Shown piece by piece: positions 31,801 through 38,057 of a DNA stretch of 64,000 nucleotides (its first letter is position 1; every line of letters starts with the position of its first letter). Source of the stretch: Anthonomus grandis grandis (taxonomy: Eukaryota; Arthropoda; Insecta; Coleoptera; Curculionidae); contig NC_065548.1 in NCBI RefSeq assembly GCF_022605725.1, forward strand, positions 7,349,644-7,413,643, read 5' to 3'. The position numbers were made by a program, and so were the translations under genes. Under the pieces are notes generated by a model. That model was not told the DNA's origin, did no database searches, and saw only the letters and a program-made list of their open reading frames with translations.

Positions 31801-33572
31801 ATTTTATTTTCTCAAATTCAATTAATAGTGACTTTGCACGTTTTTTCCCTGTGGTCTTCATATGCGAACATATTTTTTTAATTAAAAATAAAAACTTGCC
31901 CGATTAAGGGTTAACTAAATTGCAAACCTTTAAATATGGCTCAAGGGACTTCTTGTACTGTCCCATTTCCCAATAAACCAACCCGACTTCAATCCACCAA
32001 TCCATGAAACCACTTAAATTGGCTTCGGCTATAATTTTTTCAGCTTCCAAGTACTTCTTTTGGCATTTATACAATCGAAGTTTATACACTAGAGCCAAAT
32101 TGGGGTCATTCAGCTTAGAAATATTTGATTCTACTTCAAAATAGTTTCCTTGCTTTAAGTGCAAGTTTAAAATAGTTGTAAGGCATTTTGACTTGCCTGC
32201 TCCCTAAAATATAACAGTTTACAAGAAAAATTGCACAAATTTAAATTTCTTTGGAGCTATACCAAATCCACATATAATTCTAGAGCTCTTTTCCAGTCCT
32301 CATGACATTCAGACAGTACTAAAACCCCAATTTCTTGAATGTTCACTTTGGCAATAAACGGTTCAGGATTGCTCAAAGCTTTTACCAATTTTTGACTTTT
32401 ATTTAGTGAAATTAAAGCTTCTTTAAAGGAATTCAGCTCGGTTAAGATGTCAGTTAATATTATCCAGGCATACACAAGAGCAGGCCTTTGGGTAGTCACT
32501 TAAAAATCCATTTTTTTTTTACTTCTAACTGTATAATGATCCCCTTACTTACCTTCTTTAAGTATATCCTTAGCAGAACTGATTTGTCCCTGCTCACATA
32601 AAAGTATGGCCTTAGAAACAAGGGCCATAGCATTTTTAGGGTCAATTTTCAAACATTTATCCACATATTCAGAGATATTATCAATGGAAATGTTGAGATT
32701 TTCATCAATTTCTTTTTGGTTATAAGCCTTGCAGATCCACCCTAATGCTAGGGGGTTAGAGGGATATAATTCATGCATTTTTAAAGCATGTTTTAGCACT
32801 TCACTTATTTGCCCTGATTTATTTAAAAGGTTTAAATAAGTTGAGTAAGCTTTCTCTGGAAAATTTTCTGGAAATAACTCATAAAATGATTCATACTGAA
32901 AAAAATACAGAAACATGTCAAATTTGAATAACCATTTTTTTTTTATATAACTTACTAAATCCAAAGATGTCCTGTCCTCAGGAAACAATTCTAAAGTCTC
33001 TCTTAATAAACTCAATATTTCACTTTTGCTACTATTCTCAACACATTTTTTTTCCACAGCCATTAATGTATCATATATTTCTCTTAAGTCACCATAACCA
33101 TTCAGTTTAACAAGTTTTTTTGAATAGTCAACGAGTTTATGCTCCTGACTAAAAACATCTTGCACATATAATTTTTAAAAGTGTTAATAGGCAGCACTTA
33201 CACCTCCAATTTTAAATAGGCCAAATAGGCCTTCACAAGCTCGCCTTTAAGCTCATCATTATCAACTTTCTCATAATAACTGATCAGGCCTTGCCAGGCC
33301 AACGGATTCTCTTGATTTAAGTCTATAGCCTTCTGGAACGCTTTGGGTGTATGTTCAATGGGGCCAATCTCTTGAAGAGACATTCCTAGCAGTACTAAGG
33401 CCATATAATTGTTTTTGTCTTGTTTTATTATAGACTAGAAGGGTAAATAAAAAATAGTTAATAGGTGAAGTTTCCTGTGGGGACATATTACCTTAGAAAG
33501 TTTCATGGCTGTTTGAAAGTCTTTATTTTTTATCGCAGCCCGTGCGTCTTTTAAGAGGGTCTTTATATCCAT
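7553..33572 (-). CDS. SKIC3: SKI3/TTC37 homologue, superkiller complex TPR scaffold (3' end off window)
   Basis: This large minus-strand gene has 15 exons that keep one reading frame through GT...AG introns: 33572-33492, 33434-33202, 33148-32956, 32895-32553, 32498-32263, 32203-31928, 25427-25251, 25199-25039, 24981-24846, 24790-24606, 24541-24359, 24305-24094, 19952-19765, 19706-19493 and 7810-7553. Together they encode about 1,025 residues. Tetratricopeptide helices run throughout. Diagnostic stretches match animal TTC37: HCWESLADAYFAKGAFTSAL, NYALAQHSFIKAV, AWTNLGVLYLL, and AMDLFRHSTQLG with GYAHWVC. TTC37 (Ski3) is the scaffold of the SKI complex, which passes mRNA to the cytoplasmic exosome. 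The start is the first in-frame ATG, in context AAG-ATG-GAT. The animal protein is roughly 1,200-1,560 residues, so the C-terminal exons must lie left of the window, beyond the satellite. Every exon seen is open, with phases that agree. Confidence 0.93.
7883..8300 (+). pseudogene. Retrotransposon gag relic, Bel/Pao-like
   Basis: An 85-codon frame contains a helical stretch (SGKELKASRKTAKAALTWLS) of the kind found at the start of Bel/Pao gag. After frameshifts and stops, the segment near 8210-8260 encodes INIPQFSGNVSNWKP, like the gag core of these elements (the DUF1759 type, as I remember it). No LTR, protease or RT was found beside it. It lies in SKI3/TTC37 intron 14, opposite in strand to the host gene. 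Confidence 0.45.
8301..8940. other. Intron and upstream DNA with no recognised feature
   Basis: This is AT-rich sequence between the gag relic and the promoter of the nested plus-strand gene. I see no ORF of note. Confidence 0.5.
8977..9009 (+). promoter_or_regulatory. Candidate core promoter of the nested secreted-protein gene
   Basis: A TATAAAT box at 8977-8983 is followed 29 bp later by TCACTA at 9004-9009, an imperfect match to the arthropod initiator, with its A at 9006. The spacing is what a TATA/initiator pair requires. The ATG at 9043 would then have a 5' leader of about 37 bases. Confidence 0.5.
9043..13648 (+). CDS. Predicted secreted or membrane protein, nested in a SKI3/TTC37 intron
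   Basis: Six exons join in frame: 9043-9145, 12803-12940, 12998-13123, 13189-13312, 13374-13505 and 13561-13648 (stop TAA). They encode 236 residues. The N-terminus is a clear signal peptide (MGLLRTVIIILALIALCQAQ), followed by a Lys/His-rich patch. Around residues 43-68 there is a hydrophobic, probably membrane-spanning segment (FLAVKLKIVFFLGTIFTISL). A His/Tyr/Gly/Pro-rich middle follows, then a C-terminal domain with paired cysteines (CRRKFVC and CNSLYPKC). I do not recognise a named family; the plan resembles uncharacterised insect secreted proteins. The gene is opposite in strand to its host intron. Intron 1 is 3.66 kb because of a repeat element; the others are 50-65 bp. An AATAAA signal lies at 13697-13702. 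All phases agree and no stop interrupts it, so it looks functional. Confidence 0.82.
10130..11560. repeat. Minisatellite, 383-bp unit built of two ~191-bp halves
   Basis: The mark CCACGTCTTGCAGG occurs at about 10352, 10733, 11116 and 11499 (spacing 381, 383, 383). A sister half-unit with CCACGTCTTCCAAG lies between each pair. The copies 10733-11115 and 11116-11498 are almost identical, so identical 61-codon shadow frames appear twice on the minus strand; earlier copies have diverged. The whole block lies inside the long-inverted-repeat element. Confidence 0.9.
12507..12560 (-). ncRNA. Hammerhead-ribozyme-like motif (type I, minimal stem III)
   Basis: Read on the minus strand, the order is: stem I AAAGGC, core CTGATGA, one extra A, stem II GCTCT...AGAGC with an 8-base loop, core GAAA, CACGTG in the stem III position, TA at the expected cleavage site, then GCCTTT closing stem I. 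All invariant hammerhead core bases are present. Stem III is only a three-base-pair self-complementary CACGTG without a loop, as reported for the short-stem hammerheads of Penelope-like retroelements, which work as dimers. The extra A after CTGATGA departs from the textbook core. Activity is not shown. Confidence 0.6.
13697..13702 (+). terminator. Poly(A) signal of the nested secreted-protein gene
   Basis: A canonical AATAAA lies about 50 bases after the stop codon at 13646-13648. Confidence 0.6.
13710..14420. other. Intronic AT-rich DNA
   Basis: There is no recognised gene. It separates the nested gene from the DD41D element. Confidence 0.4.
14746..15860 (+). pseudogene. DD41D mariner-type transposase, frameshifted
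   Basis: The N-terminal 181-codon frame begins MCSLEEKKQMIKWYYAG, a helix-turn-helix domain like DUF4817 of insect mariner-type proteins. The first catalytic motif (FSDESSFS) is only readable after a shift of frame near 15205. The rest resumes at about 15419 with VWFQQDGCPAHNT and WPTRSPDLAPNDFFLWGYLK. Exactly 41 residues separate the second and third catalytic aspartates (QQD and APND), which places it in the DD41D group (rosa/Visitor-like lineages) rather than classic DD34D mariners. At least two frameshifts make it non-functional. Confidence 0.85.
15971..17651. mobile_element. Non-autonomous hAT element A, inside the DD41D element
   Basis: The ends are TAAGGATGTGCGATAC at 15971 and the mirror of TAGGGATGTGCGATAC at 17651 (15 of 16 bases). 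The 8-bp target duplication ATCTGAAA is perfect (15963-15970 and 17652-17659), the mark of the hAT superfamily. Just inside both ends lie many TACCGGTA-type palindromes, probable transposase-binding sites. No transposase is encoded. About 750 bp remain once the inner insertion is removed. Confidence 0.93.
16287..17207. mobile_element. Non-autonomous hAT element B, inside hAT element A
   Basis: The ends CAGTGGCGAAGCGT at 16287 and its mirror ending at 17207 are perfect over 14 bp. The 8-bp target duplication GATAATGG is perfect (16279-16286 and 17208-17215). No clear transposase domain was found in its 921 bp. It must be the youngest of the three nested insertions. Confidence 0.93.
18479..19153 (+). 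pseudogene. Crypton-like tyrosine recombinase relic
   Basis: The start MEEIPPNIRKNAIKATENLL and the later FQELSEKYSSNSLWTKYSTL and GVFGGVRRDELVKMTIDDIE match the tyrosine-recombinase proteins common in beetle and bug genomes (Crypton-like, from memory). RRDEL would hold the first catalytic arginine. A frameshift lies near 18553, and a spliceable intron (GTAAGTTA at ~18650 to TTTTTAG at ~18710) separates FQEL from SEKY. The H-x-x-R and tyrosine motifs of the C-terminus are not seen after 19153, so the protein is truncated. It lies in SKI3/TTC37 intron 14. Confidence 0.65.
19493..19952 (-). CDS. SKIC3: SKI3/TTC37 exons 13-14
   Basis: Exon 13 (19952-19765) carries NYALAQHSFIKAV and AWTNLGVLYLL and ends with SWIGQ. 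Exon 14 (19706-19493) carries AMDLFRHSTQLG and GYAHWVCHTL. They are separated by a 58-bp intron and flanked by introns of 4.1 and 11.7 kb. The order and spacing of these motifs follow animal TTC37 closely. Confidence 0.93.
19953..21270. other. SKI3/TTC37 intron 12, left part
   Basis: This is AT-rich intron sequence with no coding signal I trust. A phrase near 20300-20350 (CCTGACAAAATTGCCTCTAAC) has a diverged relative near 23925-23960, so an old repeat may span it. Confidence 0.35.
21420..22721 (-). pseudogene. Tigger/pogo (jerky-type DDE_1) transposase, degenerate
   Basis: The ATG at 22721 opens MSVKRKRIVVSMDTRLKVL, the CENP-B-type helix-turn-helix start of Tigger transposases. Later parts read EEFCSKMESEKNLGSRCTRK, WLNRWKKRHGIHF, the first catalytic motif YSMDEIGLN, the second VLVLDNALTHP, and VYLPPNVTSLVQPMGQGVIE. 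The third catalytic aspartate, normally in QPMDQGVI, is glycine here. At least three frameshifts or stops break the frame (near 22590, 22400 and 21970-21700). The element is inactive. It lies in SKI3/TTC37 intron 12 on the same strand as the host gene. Confidence 0.88.
22848..23727 (+). mobile_element. hAT element C, internally deleted
   Basis: The ends are CAGTGGCGGC at 22848 and its mirror ending at 23727. They are flanked by CTCCCCCG on the left and TCTCCCCG on the right (23728-23735), an 8-bp target duplication differing by one base in a C-run. The ends share CAGTGGCG with hAT element B. It lies in the 5' leader of the Tigger element. Confidence 0.8.
23320..23439 (+). pseudogene. N-terminal stub of a hAT transposase
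   Basis: A 39-codon frame contains FSTLSLEQKVEIKELGRPLP, which resembles the N-terminus of ZMYM/TTF-finger hAT transposases (SLEEK...IKELGRP...DL). It ends in a stop, and the remaining transposase is gone. This fits a hAT element reduced by internal deletion and supports the call based on the element ends. Confidence 0.6.
24094..25427 (-). CDS. SKIC3: SKI3/TTC37 exons 7-12 (central TPR region)
   Basis: Six compact exons carry central TPRs. Exon 7 begins AAKCEPNNYKPFVHLGHYYS, exon 9 has the HCWESLADAYFAKGAF signature, exon 11 contains LSCLWKLLADS, and exon 12 contains SYLWHDLATCYLQFG. Each junction uses GTAAG or a close variant and the phases agree (0, 2, 0, 2, 2, 1 at exon ends). This is the part most similar to vertebrate TTC37. 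Confidence 0.92.
25996..26350 (+). pseudogene. piggyBac transposase fragment, left piece
   Basis: This 102-codon frame contains KWAEAKCVTLASLYV, a later QIKRYSKEKKKKFDVECPQI, and the hallmark YNSNMGGVDLADML. After a frameshift, YKTPYKSRR and YLGIFGK are still readable to about 26350. It corresponds to the end of the catalytic domain of piggyBac (PGBD) proteins. Confidence 0.85.
26368..28898 (+). mobile_element. Non-LTR retrotransposon (Jockey/CR1-like), 5'-truncated
   Basis: It begins inside the endonuclease domain (VITGDFNVKFN) and runs through the reverse transcriptase (ENYRPISLV, GFRKKHSTTGAV, YDFSRAFDCVEHN, GVPQGSVLGPILF, motif C YADDT) to a C-terminal region ending near 28700. The 3' end is an AAAT tandem tail (28866-28898). 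There are frameshifts near 27380 and 27960 and stops in the endonuclease part, so it is dead, though the catalytic YADD is intact. It interrupts the piggyBac transposase frame. Confidence 0.88.
28866..28898. repeat. AAAT microsatellite, LINE 3' tail
   Basis: About eight AAAT repeats with one AAAAT variant mark the 3' end of the plus-strand LINE. Confidence 0.85.
28900..29250 (+). pseudogene. piggyBac transposase fragment, right piece with Cys-rich tail
   Basis: The frame resumes with NTWLLHKRDSEALGRLTYDH. After a shift it gives IRYDQIGNF and a zinc-finger-like tail with RRCRLC, FCQKCSLRLC and NCFLIYH, which is the characteristic C-terminal cysteine domain of piggyBac transposases. It continues the fragment that stops at 26350. 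Confidence 0.8.
29385..31859 (+). mobile_element. Apparently intact DUF7869-type DNA transposon (Sola-like?)
   Basis: Terminal inverted repeats start GAAGAG(T/C)(A/C)CAGGG and continue with a perfect AAAAAACGTGCAAAGTCA. The sequence ATAT lies at both flanks (29381-29384 and 31860-31863), so a 4-bp target duplication is likely, although ATAT is palindromic and could belong to the repeat. Related copies of the terminal motif recur inside each end: about 29542, 29581 and 29596 on the left, and 31629-31651 on the right. The element encodes one complete spliced protein. Four-base duplications and a three-aspartate RNase H-like enzyme recall Sola elements, but I cannot settle the superfamily. Confidence 0.8.
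29679..31590 (+). CDS. Full-length DUF7869-type transposase, two exons, 616 aa
   Basis: Exon 1 is 29679-31359 and exon 2 is 31421-31590, joined at AATG|gtaag...tttttag|GT to give 616 residues with no break. The ATG at 29679 (context AACATGG) follows a less likely GTG at 29673. Features in order: a basic nuclear-type patch (residues ~20-40); a Cys-rich start with CHCKGFQC; a helix-turn-helix-like LHGITRRRV; a zinc-knuckle-like CSKC near 250; a coiled Lys/Glu-rich helix near 270-310; then an RNase H-like core with MDYQKNLPVP, FCDSCGGQNKN and HSFMECDKNMG, whose aspartates are the likely catalytic triad. The C-terminus is Lys-rich. This order matches insect DUF7869 proteins as I remember them. 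It lies in SKI3/TTC37 intron 6, opposite in strand to the host. Confidence 0.85.
31928..33572 (-). CDS. SKIC3: SKI3/TTC37 exons 1-6 (N-terminal TPR region)
   Basis: Six exons are separated by short introns of about 55-65 bp. Exon 1 encodes 27 residues beginning MDIKTLLKDARAAI, which matches the TTC37 N-terminus. Exon 2 ends at a GT|gtaagt donor (phase 2). Exon 3 is joined to exon 4 by an intron that happens to be open in frame and must be removed to keep the TPR register. Exon 6 ends in phase 0 at 31928. Introns this short contrast with the 6.5 kb intron 6 that follows, which is filled with mobile elements. Confidence 0.9.
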
Positions 33573-34072
33573 CTTGGATTAATATAAAAAACACAAAAAG
33601 ACTCAAAAAGACTCTATTAAAAATTTTGTGTTTTTAATAGAGGCAAGTCAAACATAAACAAAAAACAGCTGTTTGACAGTTGACAGAAATGACGTTACTG
33701 ACAGTTATGAACAATGCCTAAATTGGTTCAGCGTTGCCGGATCTAGAAAAATGTCTCTAGATTCGAGATTTTTTTTTAAGGATTGGGTAAAAGGCTCTAA
33801 AATAAAAAGTATTTCTAAATATTATGTTTATCCTTATATAAATTTTTAAATTTTAAATTAACAGGTTGCTATTACCAAAAAAAAATGTCCTTGGAAAAAA
33901 TCTGAGCCTTTAGAAATTTTGACGTCTAAAGAAATTAATATTTATCACCTGGCAACATGTGTGTTCATCTGACACCTGTGACCTAACCTAATATTTTTTG
34001 TTTAGTTTTTGAAAATTCAATTTTACGTATATCATAAAAGAAAACCATAATTATCTAAAATATTTGGGCGCC
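33573..34072. promoter_or_regulatory. Shared 500-bp promoter region between SKI3/TTC37 and the ankyrin gene
   Basis: The two start codons (minus 33572, plus 34073) face away from each other across 500 bp. The sequence contains TTGACAGTTGACAG and GACGTTAC near 33675-33700 and a GTGACCTAACCTAAT box near 33975. No TATA box was seen near either start. This fits a head-to-head pair of housekeeping genes. Confidence 0.55.
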
Positions 34073-37000
34073 ATGGACGTAGAAATATCCCTAGACTCGA
34101 GTAACGAAGCCGTTTCAAACTCTAGTGACGTTACGTTGCCCCAACACGAAATTCAATCTTTGGTCTTATCTAATGGCCCCAAATGGTCTCCGGAGTCTTT
34201 GACTGATAAAAATAGAAAGAGCGCTTTCCAGCCTTACAAACAGTGTCCCACCTCTACAACGGTGCTCACTAACTTACAGAGAGGTATAGGCAACTTGACA
34301 CATTAAAAAAGAATTAGAACAAAAATTAATGTTTGAGACTGATGTTTTAGTAAATGAATACTAATGTATCCCCCCAGGCAACACCCAAGCGGAAACCTTT
34401 ACACCGCAAGCAGAAAAACTAACTTTTCACATGAAAGCTGGCCAAGGTGAACTAAACGGAGAGGACATCCTTAAAGAACCCAATGTTGATATCTTGGACT
34501 CCAATGGGCTCACAGCCTTGCACTGGGGCTCCGCTTATGGCCAGTTGAATGCAGTTGAGATGCTGCTCAAGTGTGGCGCTGACGTAAATAAGTTGGGACC
34601 CGATGAAGAGACTCCTCTTATTTTAGCTGCCAACGGGGGTCATCATGAGGTCATCAAATTATTGCTTAGTAATGGAGCCAACGTCAATCATGAGGATCAT
34701 GTAAGTTTGTTTTTTATTTAATTTAGTAAATATTTTTATTAATGTTAATACACAATTAATTGTGTTTATACAGGTCATGTATAAAATAAAAACACAAGGA
34801 AATTCACTTAGACAATACAATTATTTACAATAAAACTTCTTCCATATTTGTATAAAAATTTATGTAATGAATTTTTTGTCAGTAATTTATAATTTTTTTA
34901 ATGACATGGTTTAATATGACAATAGGGCAAACAAATCATGCTGACTACCTTTCTCTGAAGCCTGAAAATTCTTTCTGATTGTGTAGAATGCCCCATGCAA
35001 GAATAGCATATGAAAATCTAAAGTGAAAAAGGCCAAGAAAAAGGGTTCTGGAACCTCTTTCGGTTCTGGAAAAGGGCTCTCATAATGCCTGTTCCGAAAG
35101 TATCCAGCCCAACTTCTGTGGGTGAATTACGGCCAATAGTATACTGCCAACTCCATCCGAAATAATGGAAAAAATTGTAAAAACCCAAATACTAGATTAT
35201 CTTCTTCCTAAATGTATAATACCTAAATATCAGTCGGGATTTAGGGCTAACCACAGTTGTGCCACGGCCTTGTTGAAAATAACTAGTGATATCGTAAGGT
35301 CCTTTGATAATGGTCACTGTTGCCCAACAGTGCTCATTGACATGACCAAAGCTTTTTATACTTTAAACACTGATCTTTTAGTAGCTAAATTAAATCATTA
35401 TAACCTAAAGGCTAATGGATGGTTTGGTAGCTATCTGGGAAATAGGGAACAGGCAGTAAGAATTACAGATGCTGAGGGAGCAGTGAGCATCTCAAGCTGG
35501 AGGGTTGTGGGCAGGGGTGTGCCTCAGGGCTCTATCCTGGGGCCACTTTTATTTACGCTTTTTACATCAGATTTGATTCAACACATAAAACACTGTAAAT
35601 ACCATATGTATGCAGACAATTTACAAATCTATAGTTCAACCCCGGCTAATGAGTTGTCCACTGCTTTAACCTTCATTAATGATGACTTGGAGCATATCTC
35701 CCTTTGGGCTAGTCAAAACTCCTTATTTATTAATTCTAAAAAAACACAGGCTATATTGTTTTCTAAAAATGAGATAAACTTAGAAACTGCCACAGCTGTA
35801 AAACTTAAAATTAACGATTCTGAAATTAATTGGACTAATCAAGTAAAAAACCTTGGTTTGCACATGGATTGCAGGTTGCAATTTCATGCTCATGTAACTC
35901 ATGTTTGTCAAAAATCATATCACAAACTCAAAATTCTGTATGAATTCAAAAATGTCTTACCCCTAATTAGTAAAAAAATTCTTACTGAAAGCCTAGTACT
36001 TAGTATACCTGCCTACCTTAATATTGTATACGGTCCATTCCTAACTGAAATTAACAAATATAAAATTCAAAAAATACAAATTTCATGTGTGCGGTTTACT
36101 AAAGATCTTTCACGCAGGGATCATGTTAGTCAGCATATTTCAGAAATTTATACTTTAAATATGGCAGAGAGAAGATTTGCAAATCTTAGGAGTCTAGTAT
36201 ATAAAGTAAAAAATCCCAAAGAGCCTGCTTATTTGTCGGAGTTTTTGATGGGCCGTGGAGATGCTCATTCAGTAGATATTCGCCATAAAAATATTTTTTC
36301 TATTCCTCAGCATCGCACTGAATTTTTTAATTTGTTTCATTTTTAAATCTTGTTTTGCCTACACAGGGATCTATACTTATAATATCTTGCCTGTGAGTTT
36401 TAAGGAAGTAAGTCACACTACTTTTAAGCATAAAGTTAAGGACTATATAAGGGAGAGCAATATATCAAATAATTTATTGTGACACATAATTATCTTACTG
36501 AATATATACATATGTATGAATAAATAGGTAGGAATATTAGCAGTCTTAGTTTTAGGTTTAGATATTTAAGCACGGTGGTTATTAAAATACGCGTAGCGGT
36601 ACTTTCCACCTTTGTATGGTATTCTTATTTTATGTCATACAATAAAATTTATTTTATTTTATTTTTTATTTTAAGATATCCTCTTAATATGCTCAGTGAC
36701 ACACAATTTTATTTATTTATTAAGTATTAACAGCCTGGGGGCCAATTATAGACGCCAATATATATGTACATTCAAATGCAACAAAAACAAGAACAATTCA
36801 AAATCAAATCATTTATTTATGTTGGATACCAAAAAAGTTTACGCAAGTCAAAAGAAAAAGATCAGTCAGCTACTGTCCTTAATATATACAATTAAGCATT
36901 TAATACTAAAAAAAGTTAAAATATACTAAGCAGTTTGCACTTCTTAACATGTAAATTTTTTTTTTAACTAAGCTTAATAAAAATATAAGACACTGAACAT

Positions 37001-37471
37001 TACCAATCAACAAACAGAACAAATTAGTCACCACTGAAAGAGATATTTTCTGTGAGAAACTGTATGTGGTCACGCCTAGAGCTGATAGGTATGACTACAA
37101 ATTCAGGAAATGGTTAATGATGATTCCACTTAGCCATAGTTTCTGTTCTCTTACTAACTGGTACAGAAAGCTTAAAAGAACATTCATATGTGTCCTTATG
37201 TGTCTGCTAAATAGTGTAACGATTTCCTTTTTAGTTGTGCAACACTGCATTAATGTATGCGGCCAAAGGAAATCATCCCCATACTTGTCTCGAGTTGTTA
37301 CTTCAGGGTGCTAACTTTGGCTTGGTTAATCTCGAGGATGACACAGCCCTGACTATCGCTACAGAAAATAATAGTACGGCCGCACAAGTCGTTATAGAGA
37401 ATTATATAATTTCTTTTATGGAGAGCCACACTAAGAAAGAAGAGAAGGAAAGTGTGAATTATGGGTTGTAG
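34073..37471 (+). CDS. RFXANK/ANKRA2-like ankyrin-repeat protein
   Basis: Three exons, 34073-34283, 34378-34700 and 37235-37471 (stop TAG), join in frame to encode 256 residues. The first ~75 residues are unstructured and acidic. The segment TNLQRGNTQ is followed by ankyrin repeats: DSNGLTALHWGSAYGQLNAV, DEETPLILAANGGHHEVIKL, CNTALMYAAKGNHPHTCLEL and DDTALTIATENNSTAAQVVI. The end VVIENYIISFME matches the conserved C-terminus of RFXANK/ANKRA2. In vertebrates these are ankyrin adaptors (RFXANK belongs to the RFX complex, ANKRA2 binds partners carrying PxLPxI motifs); which of the two this insect copy follows cannot be told here. A LINE lies in intron 2. An AATAAA signal follows at 37545. Confidence 0.88.
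35060..36665 (+). mobile_element. LINE fragment (Jockey/CR1-like) in ankyrin-gene intron 2
   Basis: The main 393-codon frame (35165-36346) covers the reverse transcriptase: KYQSGFRANHSCATALL, motif A VLIDMTKAFYTLN, GVPQGSILGPLLF and motif C MYADNLQIY. The second catalytic aspartate of YADD is changed to N, so it is inactive. Upstream, VPKVSSPTSVGELRP reads in another frame to about 35060, where the 5' truncation lies. The 3' end has a TTTTA-rich tail near 36645-36665. It is related to the minus-strand LINE at 55.7-59.3 kb. Confidence 0.82.
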
Positions 37472-37544
37472 CGGTTAAAGGGCTTTAATTAAGCATATCT
37501 GTGATCTAAATTAGGTTTTTAATTGTAATTATGTTGTTTTTTCT

Positions 37545-37550
37545 AATAAA
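37545..37550 (+). terminator. Poly(A) signal of the ankyrin gene
   Basis: A canonical AATAAA lies 74 bases downstream of the TAG at 37469-37471. Confidence 0.6.
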
Positions 37551-37559
37551 GTTCTAAAT

Positions 37560-38040
37560 TAGCTTTATGATTTTTTTTAGAGGCAATGTATGGCAAGGCC
37601 AGAAAGATTAATTTTTCTTACCTTTTGATCTGCCCTGGTACCTCCCAAATGCAAGGAATGCTTGAAATTTAAATGCATTGTTTGATTGGTTGCTATGGTT
37701 ATGCGCTCCTAAGCCTGAATTACCGGGGGTAAATAAAAAGTTCTTGGACGTGTCGTAACGTTTTATTAAATACATTAATCATTATTATAATTTTTTTTTG
37801 ATACACACATACATACACATATAAATAATTAATATTAAATTACATACACATAATTTATATATTAGAATCATATTTATAACACATTCAGTTAATTCTAGTT
37901 AAGTAAAATTTGCCTACGGGTCGTTAACATTTATATGGAATCGTTAATTAAAATTAGTGGAGAGTATCATCATGCTTACGTCACTTCTTTGGTTTAAATT
38001 GATTTTTTTACAAGCAGGTTTCGTTAAGGGCATTCAAGAT
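37560..38040. other. Intergenic DNA between convergent genes
   Basis: AT-rich DNA separates the 3' ends of the ankyrin gene (plus) and follistatin (minus). It includes a CA/TA-rich stretch near 37800-37850. No gene is seen. Confidence 0.5.
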
Positions 38041-38043
38041 TCC

Positions 38044-38057
38044 TTAATTGATTCCAC
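38044..38057 (-). CDS. Fs: Likely last follistatin exon (short tail)
   Basis: The acceptor CATTTTCAG followed by GTGGAATCAATTAA adds a few residues (GGIN) and a stop in the correct phase. An unspliced read-through from module 3 keeps the same frame and also stops here, so the intron is an inference. Confidence 0.55.
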
